This document shows positions 11,843 through 29,136 of a stretch of DNA of 64,000 nt, piece after piece. Below the pieces are notes generated by a model. It ran no database searches. It was not told the DNA's origin and saw only the letters and a program-made list of their open reading frames with translations. The stretch is from Silene latifolia. Taxonomy: Eukaryota; Streptophyta; Magnoliopsida; Caryophyllales; Caryophyllaceae. The stretch lies in NCBI RefSeq assembly GCF_048544455.1, contig NC_133536.1:31064152-31128151 (forward strand), given 5' to 3'. Made by a program: the position numbers and the translations under genes. Positions within the stretch are counted from its first letter, which is position 1, and every line of letters starts with the position of its first letter.

Positions 11843-12698
11843 TTACGACTTATGACGGATGCCATCGGTCACAAATAAGAATTTGTTGATCAAAAATTGA
11901 ATTGGCAAGCTTTAGAATTATCGCGTTGGTGACGTTATAAAAGTGATTGGTGACATGTGGGTAATTGGTGCCCACGTTTTTTGTCTTAGGATATAACTTG
12001 GCTACATGTATAAAACATAAAACAAAACATATTATTTCCAATATTTATCATCCAAAATAGATATTACGAAGTATTTCCTAATCAAGTAAATTTAAAATTA
12101 ATTTTGTCTTCTATATAACTATTCTCTGAATATTCTGGTTTCCTTTTTTTTAATTTTTGTTTGCACATTTGTATCCATATATGATGATATCATCAATAAC
12201 AATAACAAGAAAATAATAAAATTTAACAAAGATTGTTCAATAAAAGAACAAAAACCCTAATTTTCTCTGGGTATTTTTCATTAAGATCTAATTTTACTAT
12301 CATAAACTGCAATTATTCTTTCTGGGTATTTCAATTAAGTGGTGAGTTTTTTTTTTTTAATTAATGCCTGTTATTTTTTTTAATTTTTTTTTTTGGTATT
12401 TTAGATTGTTAGTTTTACTGTTTTATCTAATACACATGTGTGAATTTGGGTAAATTGGTTATTTTATTTGATTATATATGCTTTATTGGGTTAGTTTGAC
12501 CGTTTATGATCATAATAAATTGGGGTTTTCTTGATCAATTGTTGTTCTTTTGTTGAATTGTGAATTGGGTAATGTGTAAAGTTTTAATCTTGTGAATTTT
12601 TATGTGAAAATTTGAAGTATGACAGTTTGTTGTTTTTGTTTGTATTGATTAATGCAGATTGTTTTGGGAAGTATATAATATCAATAATTGAAGGAAAT
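11843..12698 (+). promoter_or_regulatory. TPS gene promoter, 5'UTR and 5'UTR intron
   Basis: A TATA-like CTATATAAC lies at 12111-12119, so transcription probably begins around 12140-12150. A likely 5'UTR intron runs from a GTGAGT donor at 12342 to an AATGCAG acceptor ending at 12657, 41 bp before the ATG at 12699. The T-rich start of the intron (12347-12400) fits plant introns. At 11870-11890 a CGGTCACAAATAAGAATTTG fragment matches a MITE-like sequence repeated near 32400, so the upstream DNA is partly transposon derived. Confidence 0.5.
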
Positions 12699-15600
12699 AT
12701 GATTTCGAAATCGTATGCCAATTTGTTAGATTTAGTAACAGGTGATTTTCCAACAATGAATTTAGAAAAGAAAAGACTCCCTAGAGTGATGTCTGTACCA
12801 GGAAATATTTCTGAACTTGAATCCGAGCACGCTCATAGTGTTTCTTCGGATAACCCGTCTACTGTGGTCCAAGATAGAATGATCATTGTTGCGAATCAAT
12901 TACCGATAGTTGCAAGTCGTGGGGTGGATGGTGCAGGATGGATTTTTAGTCATGATGAGGATTCTTTGTTGCTACAACTTAGGGATGGTTTGCCTGATGA
13001 GACAGAAGTGATATATGTTGGTTCACTTAGGGCTGATGTAGATAGTAGTGAACAAGATAGTGTGTCTCAAATTCTTTTCGATAGCTTTAAATGTGTGCCG
13101 ACTTTTTTGCCTCCTGATCTTGCTGATCGATATTATAATGGATTTTGCAAGAAGCAATTATGGCCACTATTTCATTATATGCTTCCATTTTCAGCGGGCC
13201 ATGGAGGGCGGTTTGATAGGTCGTTATGGGAGGACTATGTTTCTGTAAATAGATTGTTTTCTCAGAAGGTCATTGAGGTGCTTAATCCTGATGATGATTA
13301 TATTTGGATTCATGATTACCATTTGATGGCATTGCCAACTTTTTTGAGGAGGAGGTTTCACAGAATAAGAATGGGGTTCTTCCTTCACAGCCCTTTTCCT
13401 TCATCTGAAATCTATCGCTCTCTGCCTGTTCGAGAGGAAATAATTAGAGCTTTACTCAATGCAGACTTAATTGGTTTCCACACTTTTGATTATGCCCGAC
13501 ATTTCCTTTCTTGCTGCAGTCGAATGTTGGGTTTGGAGTATCAATCAAAGAGAGGCTACCTGGGGTTAGAATATCATGGTAGAACAGTTGGGATAAAGAT
13601 AATGCCTGTCGGGATTCACATGGGTCGAATTGAGTCATCTATAAGACTGTCAGAGGAGGAGGGGAGGATAGCTAAGTTGAGGCAAACTTTTGATGGGAAA
13701 ACTGTCTTGCTCGGTGCTGATGACCTGGATTTGTTCAAGGGAATTAATTTGAAGCTTCTGGCAATGGAGCAAATGCTTAAGCAACAACATAAGTGGCGGG
13801 GCCGGGCTGTAATGGTTCAGATTATTAACCCTGCGCGATGTAAAGGAAGTGGTATACAGGAGATGCTATCTGAGATAGAGGAGATCTCCCAGAGAATCAA
13901 TAAAGAGTATGGAAAGCCCGGATATGAACCCGTGATTATTATTCACAGACCAGTAAGTGCACCTGAGAGGATTGCTTACTATACCACTGCTGAGTGTGTG
14001 GTGGTGACAGCTGTGAGGGATGGTATGAATCTTACCCCATATGAGTACATAGTTTGTAGAGAGGGGATATCTGGCTCGGAACCCAGTTCTGATGTATGTG
14101 GGCCTAGGAAGAGTATGATTGTGATTTCGGAATTCATTGGGTGCTCCCCATCCCTCAGTGGGGCCATTAGGATTAATTCATGGAATGTTGAAGCAACTGC
14201 TGAGGCAATGAATGCTGCTATCTCTATAGGAGACGCGGAAAAACAACTACGACATGAAAAACACTATCGATATGTTAGTTCCCATAATGTGGCTTATTGG
14301 GCAAGAAGCTTCATGCAAGATTTGGAAAGAACCTGCACTGATCATTTCAGGAGAAGATATTGGGGTGTAGGCTTGGGCTTCGGCTTTAGGGTTGTCTCTA
14401 TTGATCCTAATTTCAGGAAGCTCTCGGTGGATGCTATTGCATCAGCATACAGAGTTTCACAAAATAGGGCCATCCTATTTGACTATGATGGAACTCTAAT
14501 GCCCCAAAATTCGATGAGTAAGATGCCAAGTCAGGAGGTTATCTCAATTTTGGAGACACTCTGCACTGATCCTCGTAATACTGTCTTCATTGTCAGTGGG
14601 AGAGGGAAGGATAGTCTTAGTAATTGGTTTTCACCATGCAAAAAGCTTGGAATTGCTGCAGAGCATGGTTACTTTTTGAGGTTGGTCTCTTTTCTCCTCT
14701 CCTGGTCTATGTTGCTCGGACTCTTCAATATGACATCGCGTACCCGTGTCGGACACTGGACACTCGGACATGGGTAGGACACTCGGACACTTCATTTTAG
14801 ACGAACATGAATTTTTTCATAAAAATAGACGAATCCGACACTTGGACACGTACTCGTGTCGGATACTTCTCACCGAGTCCGAGCAACATAGCTCCTGGTG
14901 CTGCTTTTAACATCTGGTTTTTTGTTTAGATACTTGGTTTGGAATTATTTCTTAAACCTTAAATGCTTTTTGGCAATTGAGTAGTAACTAAACCATGCCT
15001 GTTACGATTAAGTTAATGATGCATATCCTAATCAAGAGAACTCGATCATGAAGATTCTCCACTCTCTATTCCGTAGTTTGTTATTGGTAATTTGGTACAG
15101 GCTATGTAAATGTGATTTTTTTTAACTGGAGTATCATCGTGTCCCCGCACCTTTGTGCAAATTACAGACAAGGTCCTTGCATCTGAAATTTTTGAACACA
15201 CAGTACCCCACTTGGGTTTGACACGCACCTGAGCCTGAGTGCAGAGGAACGATCTTTTAATCACTTTGATTGCTCGCTGAATCTTTATCCCGTCAAAATT
15301 GATTAACCACTCGGACATTCAAAATCATGGGCTACCCTTCTAGGGTTCTTTTCCTTACGATAATCAGATAATGTGCTTTTATCCGTCAACAGAGCAAGTT
15401 TGAGAGGGCCCCTAACAGTTTTATACCTTTTTACAATCCCCTCTATCCTAGCAAATAGTTTATGTGCTCCATTTTTGTCTATCCCGGCCAATAGTTTACA
15501 TTACAATTTCTGGCGTGTTTTATGTTGTGTAGATTGAGTGTGGGACTTTCTATCCCGCTTGCATGTGCTTAATTGCTTACTTAAAAACCCAACCCATAAA

Positions 15601-16660
15601 CAAATATATAAACTATTGGAGGGATTATATTTAGCTACTCTTATGATGTGTGATTTTCAGGTGGCCTGAGAATGGGGACTGGGAAAATTGCGGCCCGAGT
15701 ACGGACTTTGGGTGGATGGAGATTGCTGAGCCTGTGATGCAATTGTACACCGACGCTACCGATGGTTCATATATAGAGTCTAAGGAGAGTGCTCTTGTTT
15801 GGCACTATCAAGACGCAGACCCAGACTTTGGGTCTGCTCAGGCCAAAGAAATGCTTGATCATTTGGAAAGTGTTTTAGCAAATGAACCTGTGGCCGTTAA
15901 GAAGGGTCAGCTCATTGTCGAAGTAAAACCCCAGGTATGTCTCTATAATGTCTTTTCTTTGTTCGTTTAAAGAAAGTAGCACGATATACTTATCTTCTTT
16001 TTATCTTTAATCATTGAGGATTGCTAGTTTGTGTGCATTTTGTTTTGGACCGTGAAATTTGCATCCCTGAATTATCCTTTAATGTTTTGAGATGAAGCAC
16101 AAGCGAGTACCAAGAATGTTTGTTCTTGTCCGATCCACTTGTCCAAAGCAGATAGAGCTATGAATTATGATATCCGTTTAAGCTGCACTCGTCCAAAATA
16201 TCTCGACTAGCAAACAACTTGAACTTACCCATAAATATTGACCACCGATCTGAATCAACGTGAACCCCAAAGTGCCAAATAATCCGCAAATTTAGGGTAA
16301 AGCCGTAAAGGTAAAGATTGAACATGATCAACCCGCAAATTTATGATTATGTTTTGTATGTTCTTCTTTCAGGGAGTGAGCAAAGGCATGGTTGCTGAGA
16401 AAGTATTCTCGTCATTGGCAGAGAAAGGGAAGCATGCGGATTTCGTGTTGTGCATAGGTGACGACCGATCTGATGAGGACATGTTTGAGATAGTTGACAA
16501 TGCTGTTTCAAGAAACATATTGTCTCCAAATGCGTCCGTCTTTGCTTGTACAGTTGGTCAGAAGCCTAGCAAGGCTCAATATTTTGTAAATGACACTGCT
16601 GAAGTCCGGCTTGTACTCGAGTCGCTTGCCGAGTTCTCTGATCTTTCAGGCTCTGCTTAG
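12699..16660 (+). CDS. TPS7-like: Class II trehalose-6-phosphate synthase/phosphatase-like protein (TPS7-like)
   Basis: Three coding exons: 12699-14680, 15661-15934 and 16373-16660 (stop TAG), with GT...AG introns, giving 847 residues, normal for class II TPS. The start MISKSYANLLDL and the following RLPRVMSVPGN are the conserved N-terminus of the plant TPS7/TPS9 group, so I chose this ATG and not the in-frame one at 12612, which lies in the probable 5'UTR intron. A glycosyltransferase family 20 domain (about 60-545) is followed by a HAD phosphatase-like domain with DYDGT at 595-599 and GDDRSDED at 781-788. Class I catalytic residues are changed: the NRLP arginine is Q67, and the arginine before LDxxKG is D342 (K347 is kept). 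This fits class II proteins, usually regarded as regulatory, with no TPS activity. Likely cytosolic, in sugar/T6P signalling. Its 3' end faces the FtsH gene. Confidence 0.93.
14707..14891. mobile_element. Short MITE in TPS intron 1
   Basis: A 17-bp perfect inverted repeat, CTATGTTGCTCGGACTC at the left and GAGTCCGAGCAACATAG at the right, encloses 151 bp rich in GTGTCGGA/TCGGACAC blocks. MITEs with this TATGTTGCTCGGACTC end are common in dicot genomes. It starts only 26 bp after the exon 1 donor site and splits no exon. Confidence 0.75.
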
Positions 16661-17277
16661 CAAACTACAATAACAGTCCACACTTATTCTTTCATTCTCT
16701 TATAATTCTAGTTTGCGTTATTGTGTATCAATCTTATCTACTTTTTATCCATTGCTCATATCTATAATCAAATCTTTGGGCAAGTTCCTGCCTGGGGGAT
16801 TGCGGGTGAATTGCGCACTTTCAGCGCCTTCAGCTCTCTCGAGCTCACACCCCCTTGAAGTAGACTGGACAAATTTGACTTCACCGAAATACCTAACCCA
16901 GAGATTTGAAGGAGTCCCGAATCTAACCTTCCCACACAAGTTCAAACCACCTGCGTTGCTGTAGATATAAATGACTGCATGCATCCAACCTCCTATCCCG
17001 CCATTCAGCCAATTAGGGGAGTCCATGAAGCACTGGGTCAAAGAATAGGTCAACTTACCCAAAGACCGACGGTAATGGATCAATTCGTGGATTTTAGGAT
17101 TAGAACAGATAAAAATGAAGGGTTACAAGGAAAACCAGGATTACTAGCATCCCAGTTTCAGATTAATTATAACTATACACAATCGAAATTACAGTATAAA
17201 TACAGTGGCGTACTCCAATAGGAGCATGTATAAATCAGTATTAAGAACAAACAGCAAAATCAGGTATGGTGCGCTAC
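16661..17277. other. Convergent intergenic/3'UTR region between TPS and FTSH
   Basis: Holds the 3'UTRs of the two convergent genes. A block at about 16780-17080 has higher GC than its surroundings and is open on both strands, but I recognise no protein in either frame. No transposon ends were seen. Confidence 0.4.
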
Positions 17278-23033
<5,756 letters not shown>

Positions 23034-23041
23034 ACTTACAC

Positions 23042-23812
23042 CAGGGGCGGATCTAGGTAGAAGGCTACGTGGGCTTGAGCCCAACCAATGTATGAGAATA
23101 AAATTAACTTCTGTTACTAAATGTTCACTGATTCAATATATCTTAGTTGGTCTGAGTACTGACATGAAGAATTTGCTTCTGTTTTGACAGCGGGGGTTCA
23201 AACCCCATAACAAGCAATTTTGTTTTCCTCATAATATCCCACAAGTTGGCTGACATTTCATCATAAATCTTAATAATGTTTTTTTTTTTAGCGAAAATCT
23301 CAATAATGTTTATGATAAATTGTTAATACGGTGCACATAATAATTTGATTGTTGTTAAAATTAATTTTAAAAAAAATTGTACACACCCACCTATTCGAGA
23401 ATACAAAAATATTATCATATTTTAAAAAGACGGAGATAATAGGACGTCTTCGTTTTTTTCATGATAGTTGTTATATTTAACGGAACTTTGAAAATAATTT
23501 GTAAACAAGTACTCCCTCCATTCAACAATTATCACCACATTTCAATATAATACCTCTCACATATAATAGAGAAATGGAGTGATAATTGTTGAATGGAGGG
23601 AGTATAAAATTTGCAATATTTAATCATATATTTTTACAAGATAATATTTATTCTGTATATTGTAATTCTCCCCAAAACCATATAGCTTTGCCTAGTTATG
23701 CTATACACTATGTGCGACTTCGATTATACGGTTTGCCGGTTTCACAAGTCTAATCACCGCGGATGTTCACCTAGCTAGCCCAACCTACTTCAAAATCCTG
23801 GATCCGCCCCTG
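23042..23812. mobile_element. hAT-type non-autonomous element, TSD ACTTACAC
   Basis: The ends CAGGGGCGGATCTAGG and CTGGATCCGCCCCTG are inverted, and the flanks are a perfect 8-bp direct repeat ACTTACAC (23034-23041, 23813-23820). The 8-bp TSD and CAGGGGCGG end place it in hAT. No transposase is encoded. It contains a nested Stowaway MITE at 23512-23602 and a GGGGTTCAAACCCC block near 23194. Confidence 0.88.
23512..23602. mobile_element. Stowaway-like MITE nested in hAT element
   Basis: The ends CTCCCTCCATTCAACAATTA and TAATTGTTGAATGGAGGGAG form a near-perfect hairpin flanked by TA on each side. The 91-bp element sits inside the hAT copy, so it inserted later. Confidence 0.85.
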
Positions 23813-24550
23813 ACTTACACTTTGGAGAAATTAATGGTCAAGGACCTCAAGGTTGCATTGGTTGACCGCTAAAGACAGGACTACGACAGTTTGGGATGAA
23901 CGTAGTACTTAATAAGCTATTTGGCTAGAGATTTCATAGATTGTTATCTGTACTATAGCCCGTAAGAGTTATTAATCTAAACCTCAATGATGACAACACA
24001 TTTTCATGATCTTGATCCAAAAAATTGATCATTCTGGATGTATTTAATTGGCAACTCCTTCCTGAAATTTGACTACATAATCCTGAATTGTCAACAATTT
24101 TCGGCTTACTTCCATTCTATTCATTTCTCAGCTAGTTCTTACATCTAAACTCTGAACTCTATAAGTAAACAGGCAGGCATATTTCAGACCGCAATAGAAA
24201 TAGCAACAAATACCCCAACACACAGCAGCAACAACATTACCCCAGTCCCTCAATGGCTCCCACAAATTACAGGTTAAGGGACGTTGGATGTACGTAGCCT
24301 TACCCTCCAACACAAACATGATGTTTCCGAATGACCCAAGATAAAAATTCAACATTCACAAAGCATAATTTCCTAACATGAATAAATTTTCAGTGGAGAT
24401 AACACTATATTCAAGTGGGTAAGTGAGGAAACAATCAAAGATGCAAACTTTAACTACACTATGATAAAATTAAGAAGAACCCATTAATATAATGTCGAAA
24501 TAACAGAAACCCAGATGAAATATTAGCTCAAATTATCAAAAAAAAGTACC

Positions 24551-24640
24551 TTAAAATGTTGTCAGAGTAAAAGGAGGAGGCTGAGACAGGAGGAAATCGG
24601 GTGAAGATTAAGAAGAGAGAGAAAGAGGTTGCAGTGTGTA
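24551..24640 (-). other. Candidate 5'UTR exon of the FTSH gene
   Basis: On the minus strand this is a CT-rich tract (CTCTTTCTCTCTCTTC type) typical of plant 5'UTRs. It ends ACATTTTAAG|GTACTT, a good donor site, at 24551/24550. A long intron (about 3.3 kb, carrying the hAT element) could join it to the FTSH coding exon at 21170. Alternatively it belongs to an unrelated or dead transcript. Inference from splice signals only. Confidence 0.35.
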
Positions 24641-24724
24641 TTTAGAAGAACTGGATGTGGTTTCAAAGCAGTTACGTGGCATCTTTAGTAATTGTGTATG
24701 GATCATCTTGTTCACACTTTCAAG

Positions 24725-25395
24725 TAGGGATGGCAGTGGGTCGGGGACCCGACCCAGACCCTGAGGGTCGGACCCTAATGGGTCGGGTATGGGTCTCATT
24801 TTTTCAGACCCAATGGATATGGGTCGGGTATGGGTCTTAAGAAAATATTTGGTCCGGTCCGGTCTAAGTTATGAGACCCATACCCGACCCTTAGACCCTT
24901 TATTAAAGAAAAAAAATCAAAATTACAACTTTTCTGAATTCATACTGGCAGTTGTAGAAACCCAACTAAAGTCTCTTTCTCTTCCCTCATCCCATAAAGT
25001 GATAAAACTCAACCAAACTCTTCTGACAATACCACCACTCCACCACTGACACAAGAAAACCACCACCACAAAGATCGATACGCGACTCCAAGAACCACCT
25101 CTCTAATAGCCGGCGACCGACAACCACCATTAATGGCAGATTAATAAACTCATAATGTTAAAGTAGTATGATTTTTTTTTAATATTATAGACCCTATAAT
25201 CGTTAATCTTATTCTAAAGTGGTTGAAACTCGACCATGGGTAGATCAGACCTACCCTTACCCATAGGGTCCGGGTATGGGTCCTCAAATTTTAGACCCTT
25301 GCGGGTCTGGGTCGGGTACGGGTCCAAAGGGAAAATCTCGGGTCGGGTCCGGGTCTAGGCCGACCCTACCCAGACCCTACCCATTGCCATCCCTA
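24725..25395. mobile_element. hAT-type MITE, TSD CTTTCAAG
   Basis: The ends TAGGGATGGCAGTGGGTC and CCCATTGCCATCCCTA are inverted. The flanks are a perfect 8-bp repeat CTTTCAAG (24717-24724, 25396-25403). The subterminal regions are packed with GGGTCGGG/CCCGACCC and GACCC repeats on both sides, likely transposase-binding repeats. No ORF of interest. Confidence 0.88.
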
Positions 25396-25403
25396 CTTTC
25401 AAG

Positions 25404-25725
25404 TTTCAAGTCCAATACGCAATTCAATGTGGTCTACTAAATAGTCTTTGGATATTTTTGTGCTTGATTGAGAATTGATTCTCTTCGTGTACATTATTAG
25501 TGGTAGTTATTTAGGAGTAAAAATCCTCTCCATTTCCTCAAAAGAAATGGAGAGGCAAGTACCTATTAATGGTACGGATCGCTTATTGACAACATATAAC
25601 GGTTCTAAATTTACGCATAAAAATAAAGGAAAATGAGGGTGAAAGAGGAATTTATTGTTTAATGAGATTGTGAGAGGAAATGGAGAGAAAGGAAATGGAG
25701 AGGATCCATTTCCGTTATTTAGTTA
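25404..25725. other. Intergenic region, no gene seen
   Basis: Contains an inverted pair of TCCTCTCCATTTCCTC/GAAATGGAGAGG blocks near 25530-25555 and further GGAAATGGAGAG copies near 25675-25705. This suggests a decayed TIR element, but no boundary is clear. Confidence 0.3.
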
Positions 25726-25933
25726 CTCCCTCCGTCCCGGTCATTTGTTGTCCTTTTTCATATTGGGGTGTCTCACTCATTTGTTGTCCTTTCTATTTTA
25801 AGAATGAACTTGATGAGCAATTTGATCATTCACACTCCATTTGTTCCACTTGTCACTTAGTAATTGGCCACTTCCCCTTTCCTTGGTCTTTGTGCCAAAA
25901 CCAAAGGACAACAATTGACCGGGACGGAGGGAG
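25726..25933. mobile_element. Stowaway-like MITE
   Basis: The ends CTCCCTCCGTCCCGGTCA and TGACCGGGACGGAGGGAG are inverted and flanked by TA. Inner TTTGTTGTCC repeats occur twice. 208 bp, non-coding. Confidence 0.88.
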
Positions 25934-27183
25934 TATTTACTTATTTGGTGTCCATAATAAGTGGTCTACAAAAGACAGGACTAAGTTATGGGGGGTGTTA
26001 CTAGGATTTGTGGGTGGTGGTCGGTGGTGTTTAGGGGTTGCATTAAAGGGTGGTGATGGCTGTACGGGTAGGTGAAGGAGCGGTGTTGATGGTGGCAGGT
26101 CGCGGTGAAATTGTGTGTGGGTCATGTAATCGGGGAGGGGGGGTTATGGTATGTGAATTTATAATGACGTGGAGAGGGGGCGGTGAGGTAAAGAAATGGA
26201 TCCCCTTTGATTTACTTTTTTGTTTGGTTAAAATACAAGGGAATGCATTTTTTTTAAAAAAAAACCAAAAAAAAGAAGAACCATAAACACCCACAACCAC
26301 CACCCACCACCAAACTGACCACACCAGCAAAAATAACATCGTCGGCCGCCAGCTAGCCATATCTGCCACCAGGAAGTCAGCCCTCCCTCACGCAGCACTA
26401 CTTCTTCTCCTTTGTATACCCTATGAAATCACCATTCACCACCATAATCAGCCCTTAAAACACCATCAAATCAGTCCCCAAAACACAAAAGCCCCTCCCC
26501 CCACCCATCAAAACACCGGATCTGGTGGTTTTAGGGTGGGTTTGTGGGACTAGGGTGGATCACCAGAGAGGAGCAATAGGGAAACATGTCGTCGGCAAAG
26601 GGGTGGAACTTGGAAGGATGGCGTCAGCAGTGGTGGTGATATTGGATGGTGACGTCGGTTGTGGTGGCAGTGGTGGGGTATGCGTGGTGGCAGTGGTGGG
26701 GCATGCGTGGTGGTTGAGGTGGTAGTTTAGTGAGGTAGAGAATGAAATCTCATACATTAGGGGGGTGAGTGAATGGAATTAGAGAGGTTATGGGTTATGG
26801 AGGGAAATTGAGGGGGTAAAAAATGGGAAAAATGATGAAACAAACACCTTCAAAGAGAATGAGGGATTTTGATTCCCTTTTCCTTTCCTGAATACCCCTA
26901 ACCAAACGCCCTCTAAAAGTGAATAACGGTATGTGAATAATTTAATTGATAAAAAAAATCCATATAAGGAAACGTAAACAATCAAATGGAGCAACCTAAA
27001 ATAGTAAATAATTGTTGTTAATTTGTTTTTTTTTCCGGAAGAAATGATCATGGTAAGTAAGTTAAGTTCTACGATATTTTTAATTTATTATAAGTTGACT
27101 TTTCTGTCTAATTGAGAATGTTTCCTGAGCAATTACGAACAATATAAGATAACTAGTAACTTGAACAAGAGGAAAATGGAGTA
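25934..27183. other. Low-complexity GTGG/CCAC region with a Harbinger-like end
   Basis: Runs of GGTGGTGG and CCACCACC dominate 25995-26730 and produce long but meaningless ORFs on both strands. A right-hand terminus AACCAAACGCCCTC at about 26901-26914, followed by TAA, resembles a PIF/Harbinger end; the left partner was not found. No gene supported. Confidence 0.4.
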
Positions 27184-28601
27184 AAATGAATAGAGGTGGA
27201 AATCACGTAAGTCGGGTCAATCGCGTTGAATTTGGGCCGAGCAAGGCGGGTCGTATCAGGTTCAGGTAAGAGCCGATTAGCATACTTTTTCAGGTCGAGA
27301 CGGGTTCGATCAGGGTCGGGTTTTTTGGGTAAATTAATGTGACATATTGATTCGGATTCGGGATGGTGTTACTTTATCGCATTACTTTAGTTATTAACAA
27401 TATGTTTAGTTTTTAACATTATTTTGTTTACTTACTTTGTTACTCTGAGTAAGTTAAACATATATCAAACTAAACACGAAATCACTCTAATTAAATTAAT
27501 AATAATTAAAATTAATAATTGTTCGGTCATCAATCTTATCGGCTCTAGTTCATATCGAATCAGGTCGGATTGAGTTTTGGTCTATGGTCATCTGGTTGTA
27601 TCGCTTGTGGGTTCGTTTGTGAAACGTGACTAGCCGAGGTGGCCTAGACCTATATATTTAATTCTAGAGAACGCTTTGAGGTGGTTGAAGGATAGGCAAC
27701 AATTCTTACAAACTAAATTTGTCTGTATACTATACGAGTATCTATTAAATTTATAAATGTGTCTAATGTCTTATATTTCATGGGAATATCGTATCACTTA
27801 TATGTTATGTGTTCGTGTTCGTGTCCGTATTCGTGTAGGTGCTACTTAGGGGAAACTAAAGTTGGCAAGTCTGATTCGACCTGAAGGACCTAAAAAGGTT
27901 GCAAACCAAAATTGATCGGATCCGACTCGATGATGACCAGTAACCCGACAAGATCCGATTAAGGCTGACCCGAAATCGAACCCGACTCGACCCTAGATGA
28001 CCAGTAATCTGAATCGACCTAATATATGCCTGGACTCAACCCGACCCCAAAGATAACCGAAATTGATCCAAAAGCTAACCCAAAAATTGACCTAATCCAA
28101 AAGTTAACCCAATATTAACTCGAAAAGTAAACCCCGTCATATATGAAAAATCAAGGCAATAAAGACCTAATTAAACCAACATTGTGAACAACTTTTATAA
28201 AGTATTTAATATTAACTAACCTTATAAATTCACTAAATAATGAACATAACTCAACTTAAACCGGTTAAATAATTGGAAAAAGCGACCAAATAATAAATTG
28301 ATGAGTTAAACCAAGCAAAATACGGCCTAAACCCGACTATACTCAACAAATTATCATAATTACCTGATCTGATAGGTAATGACCCGATCCTTTAATGGCC
28401 GACCCAAACCTAACTTGGCATGAAAAATCTATCTCAATGACTGATCCGATAATAACGAGAACCCAACCCAAAGTTCCGAACCCAATTGACCTGACTATCC
28501 CAACTCGTAAGTGACCCAACCCGAACATAGTTATAAACTTATAACCCAATAGGACCCTAACCCGACATGATCCGACCCGAACTAGCCGATTGCTGCCTCT
28601 A
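27184..28601. mobile_element. Probable hAT-like non-autonomous element(s)
   Basis: The left end TAGAGGTGGAAATC and the right end GATTGCTGCCTCTA are imperfectly inverted. The body is enriched in GGGTCGGG/CCCGACCC-like subterminal repeats, as in the hAT element at 24725. A second start-like sequence, TAAAGTTGGCAAGTC, lies near 27857, so two elements may be nested. No convincing 8-bp TSD was seen, so the boundaries are uncertain. Confidence 0.4.
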
Positions 28602-28764
28602 GTTGAAAGGTGAGGTGACTAAGCCGGCTAGCCCTATATACGTATGTGTTTTCTGGAGGACCCTTTGTCCAATCCTTATCAACTTAGCAACCCAAGAGCC
28701 TCAACAGGTGAATCGGTGTATCCATCGCAAAACCCCTGAAGCAGAGAATCTCGAGAGAGCGTCA

Positions 28765-29136
28765 ATGGCGGACAGAGACAGCCCATACGAGAGAGTTAAG
28801 GGCGGACGCCTTAGTTTCAAAGGCGGAGAATTAGCTACTAACAGCAAAACCATTGACAAGAAAAAGAAAAAGAAGAAGAAAATCACCAGCAAAGAGGTTG
28901 AAGAACAAGAACAAGAACAAGAACAACAACTATCGAAACCCGGTAATGTGATCGATGACGGAACCGCCCCGGGTGAAGCCATTTACACTATTGACGCCGC
29001 CAAGAAGATGAAATATGAAGAGCTTTTCCCTGTTGAGACTAAGAAATTCGGGTACGATCCCAAAGCGAAGGTTAAATCTGTTGAAGACGCTCTTGACGAT
29101 CGTATCAAGAAAAAGGCTGATCGTTATTGTAAATAG
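28765..29136 (+). CDS. Small lysine-rich conserved plant protein (FAM32A-like, tentative)
   Basis: A 123-residue ORF. I chose the ATG at 28765 (context gtcaATGGcg) over an in-frame ATG at 28603, because the upstream codons look like leader sequence and partly hAT-derived DNA. The N-terminus (YERVKGGRLSFKGGEL) is followed by a lysine run (about 33-41), an EQEQEQEQQ tract (about 46-55) and a conserved-looking C-terminus ending KKKADRYCK. The pattern 'Y..V.GG.L.FKG' plus poly-Lys resembles eukaryotic FAM32A/DUF1754 proteins, which are nuclear in animals, but the C-terminus does not match what I know of that family, so the name is tentative. A GACAG|GTGCAA donor 6 bp after the stop suggests a spliced 3'UTR. 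Confidence 0.7.
   Translation: MADRDSPYERVKGGRLSFKGGELATNSKTIDKKKKKKKKITSKEVEEQEQEQEQQLSKPGNVIDDGTAPGEAIYTIDAAKKMKYEELFPVETKKFGYDPKAKVKSVEDALDDRIKKKADRYCK

Noticed and set aside
12612-12698. Upstream in-frame ATG of the TPS ORF
   Set aside because: These codons fall in a probable 5'UTR intron (acceptor ending at 12657), and the family N-terminus starts at MISKSY.
16745-17083. 112-codon ORF on the minus strand (and an overlapping plus-strand ORF) between TPS and FTSH
   Set aside because: No recognisable domain in either frame, and it lies where the FTSH 3'UTR is expected. Not called as a gene.
23150-23210. tRNA-like A/B boxes (GGTTCAAACC near 23196) suggesting a SINE
   Set aside because: The block lies wholly inside a hAT element with a clear TSD, and no SINE tail or second TSD was found.
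25937-26757. Several ORFs of 60-130 codons on both strands
   Set aside because: They derive from GGTGG/CCACC simple repeats and a Stowaway MITE, and code low-complexity peptides.
28603-28764. Longer N-terminus for the lysine-rich protein
   Set aside because: The 54 extra codons do not resemble a conserved start; the MADRDSPYERVKGG start matches the expected N-terminal motif.
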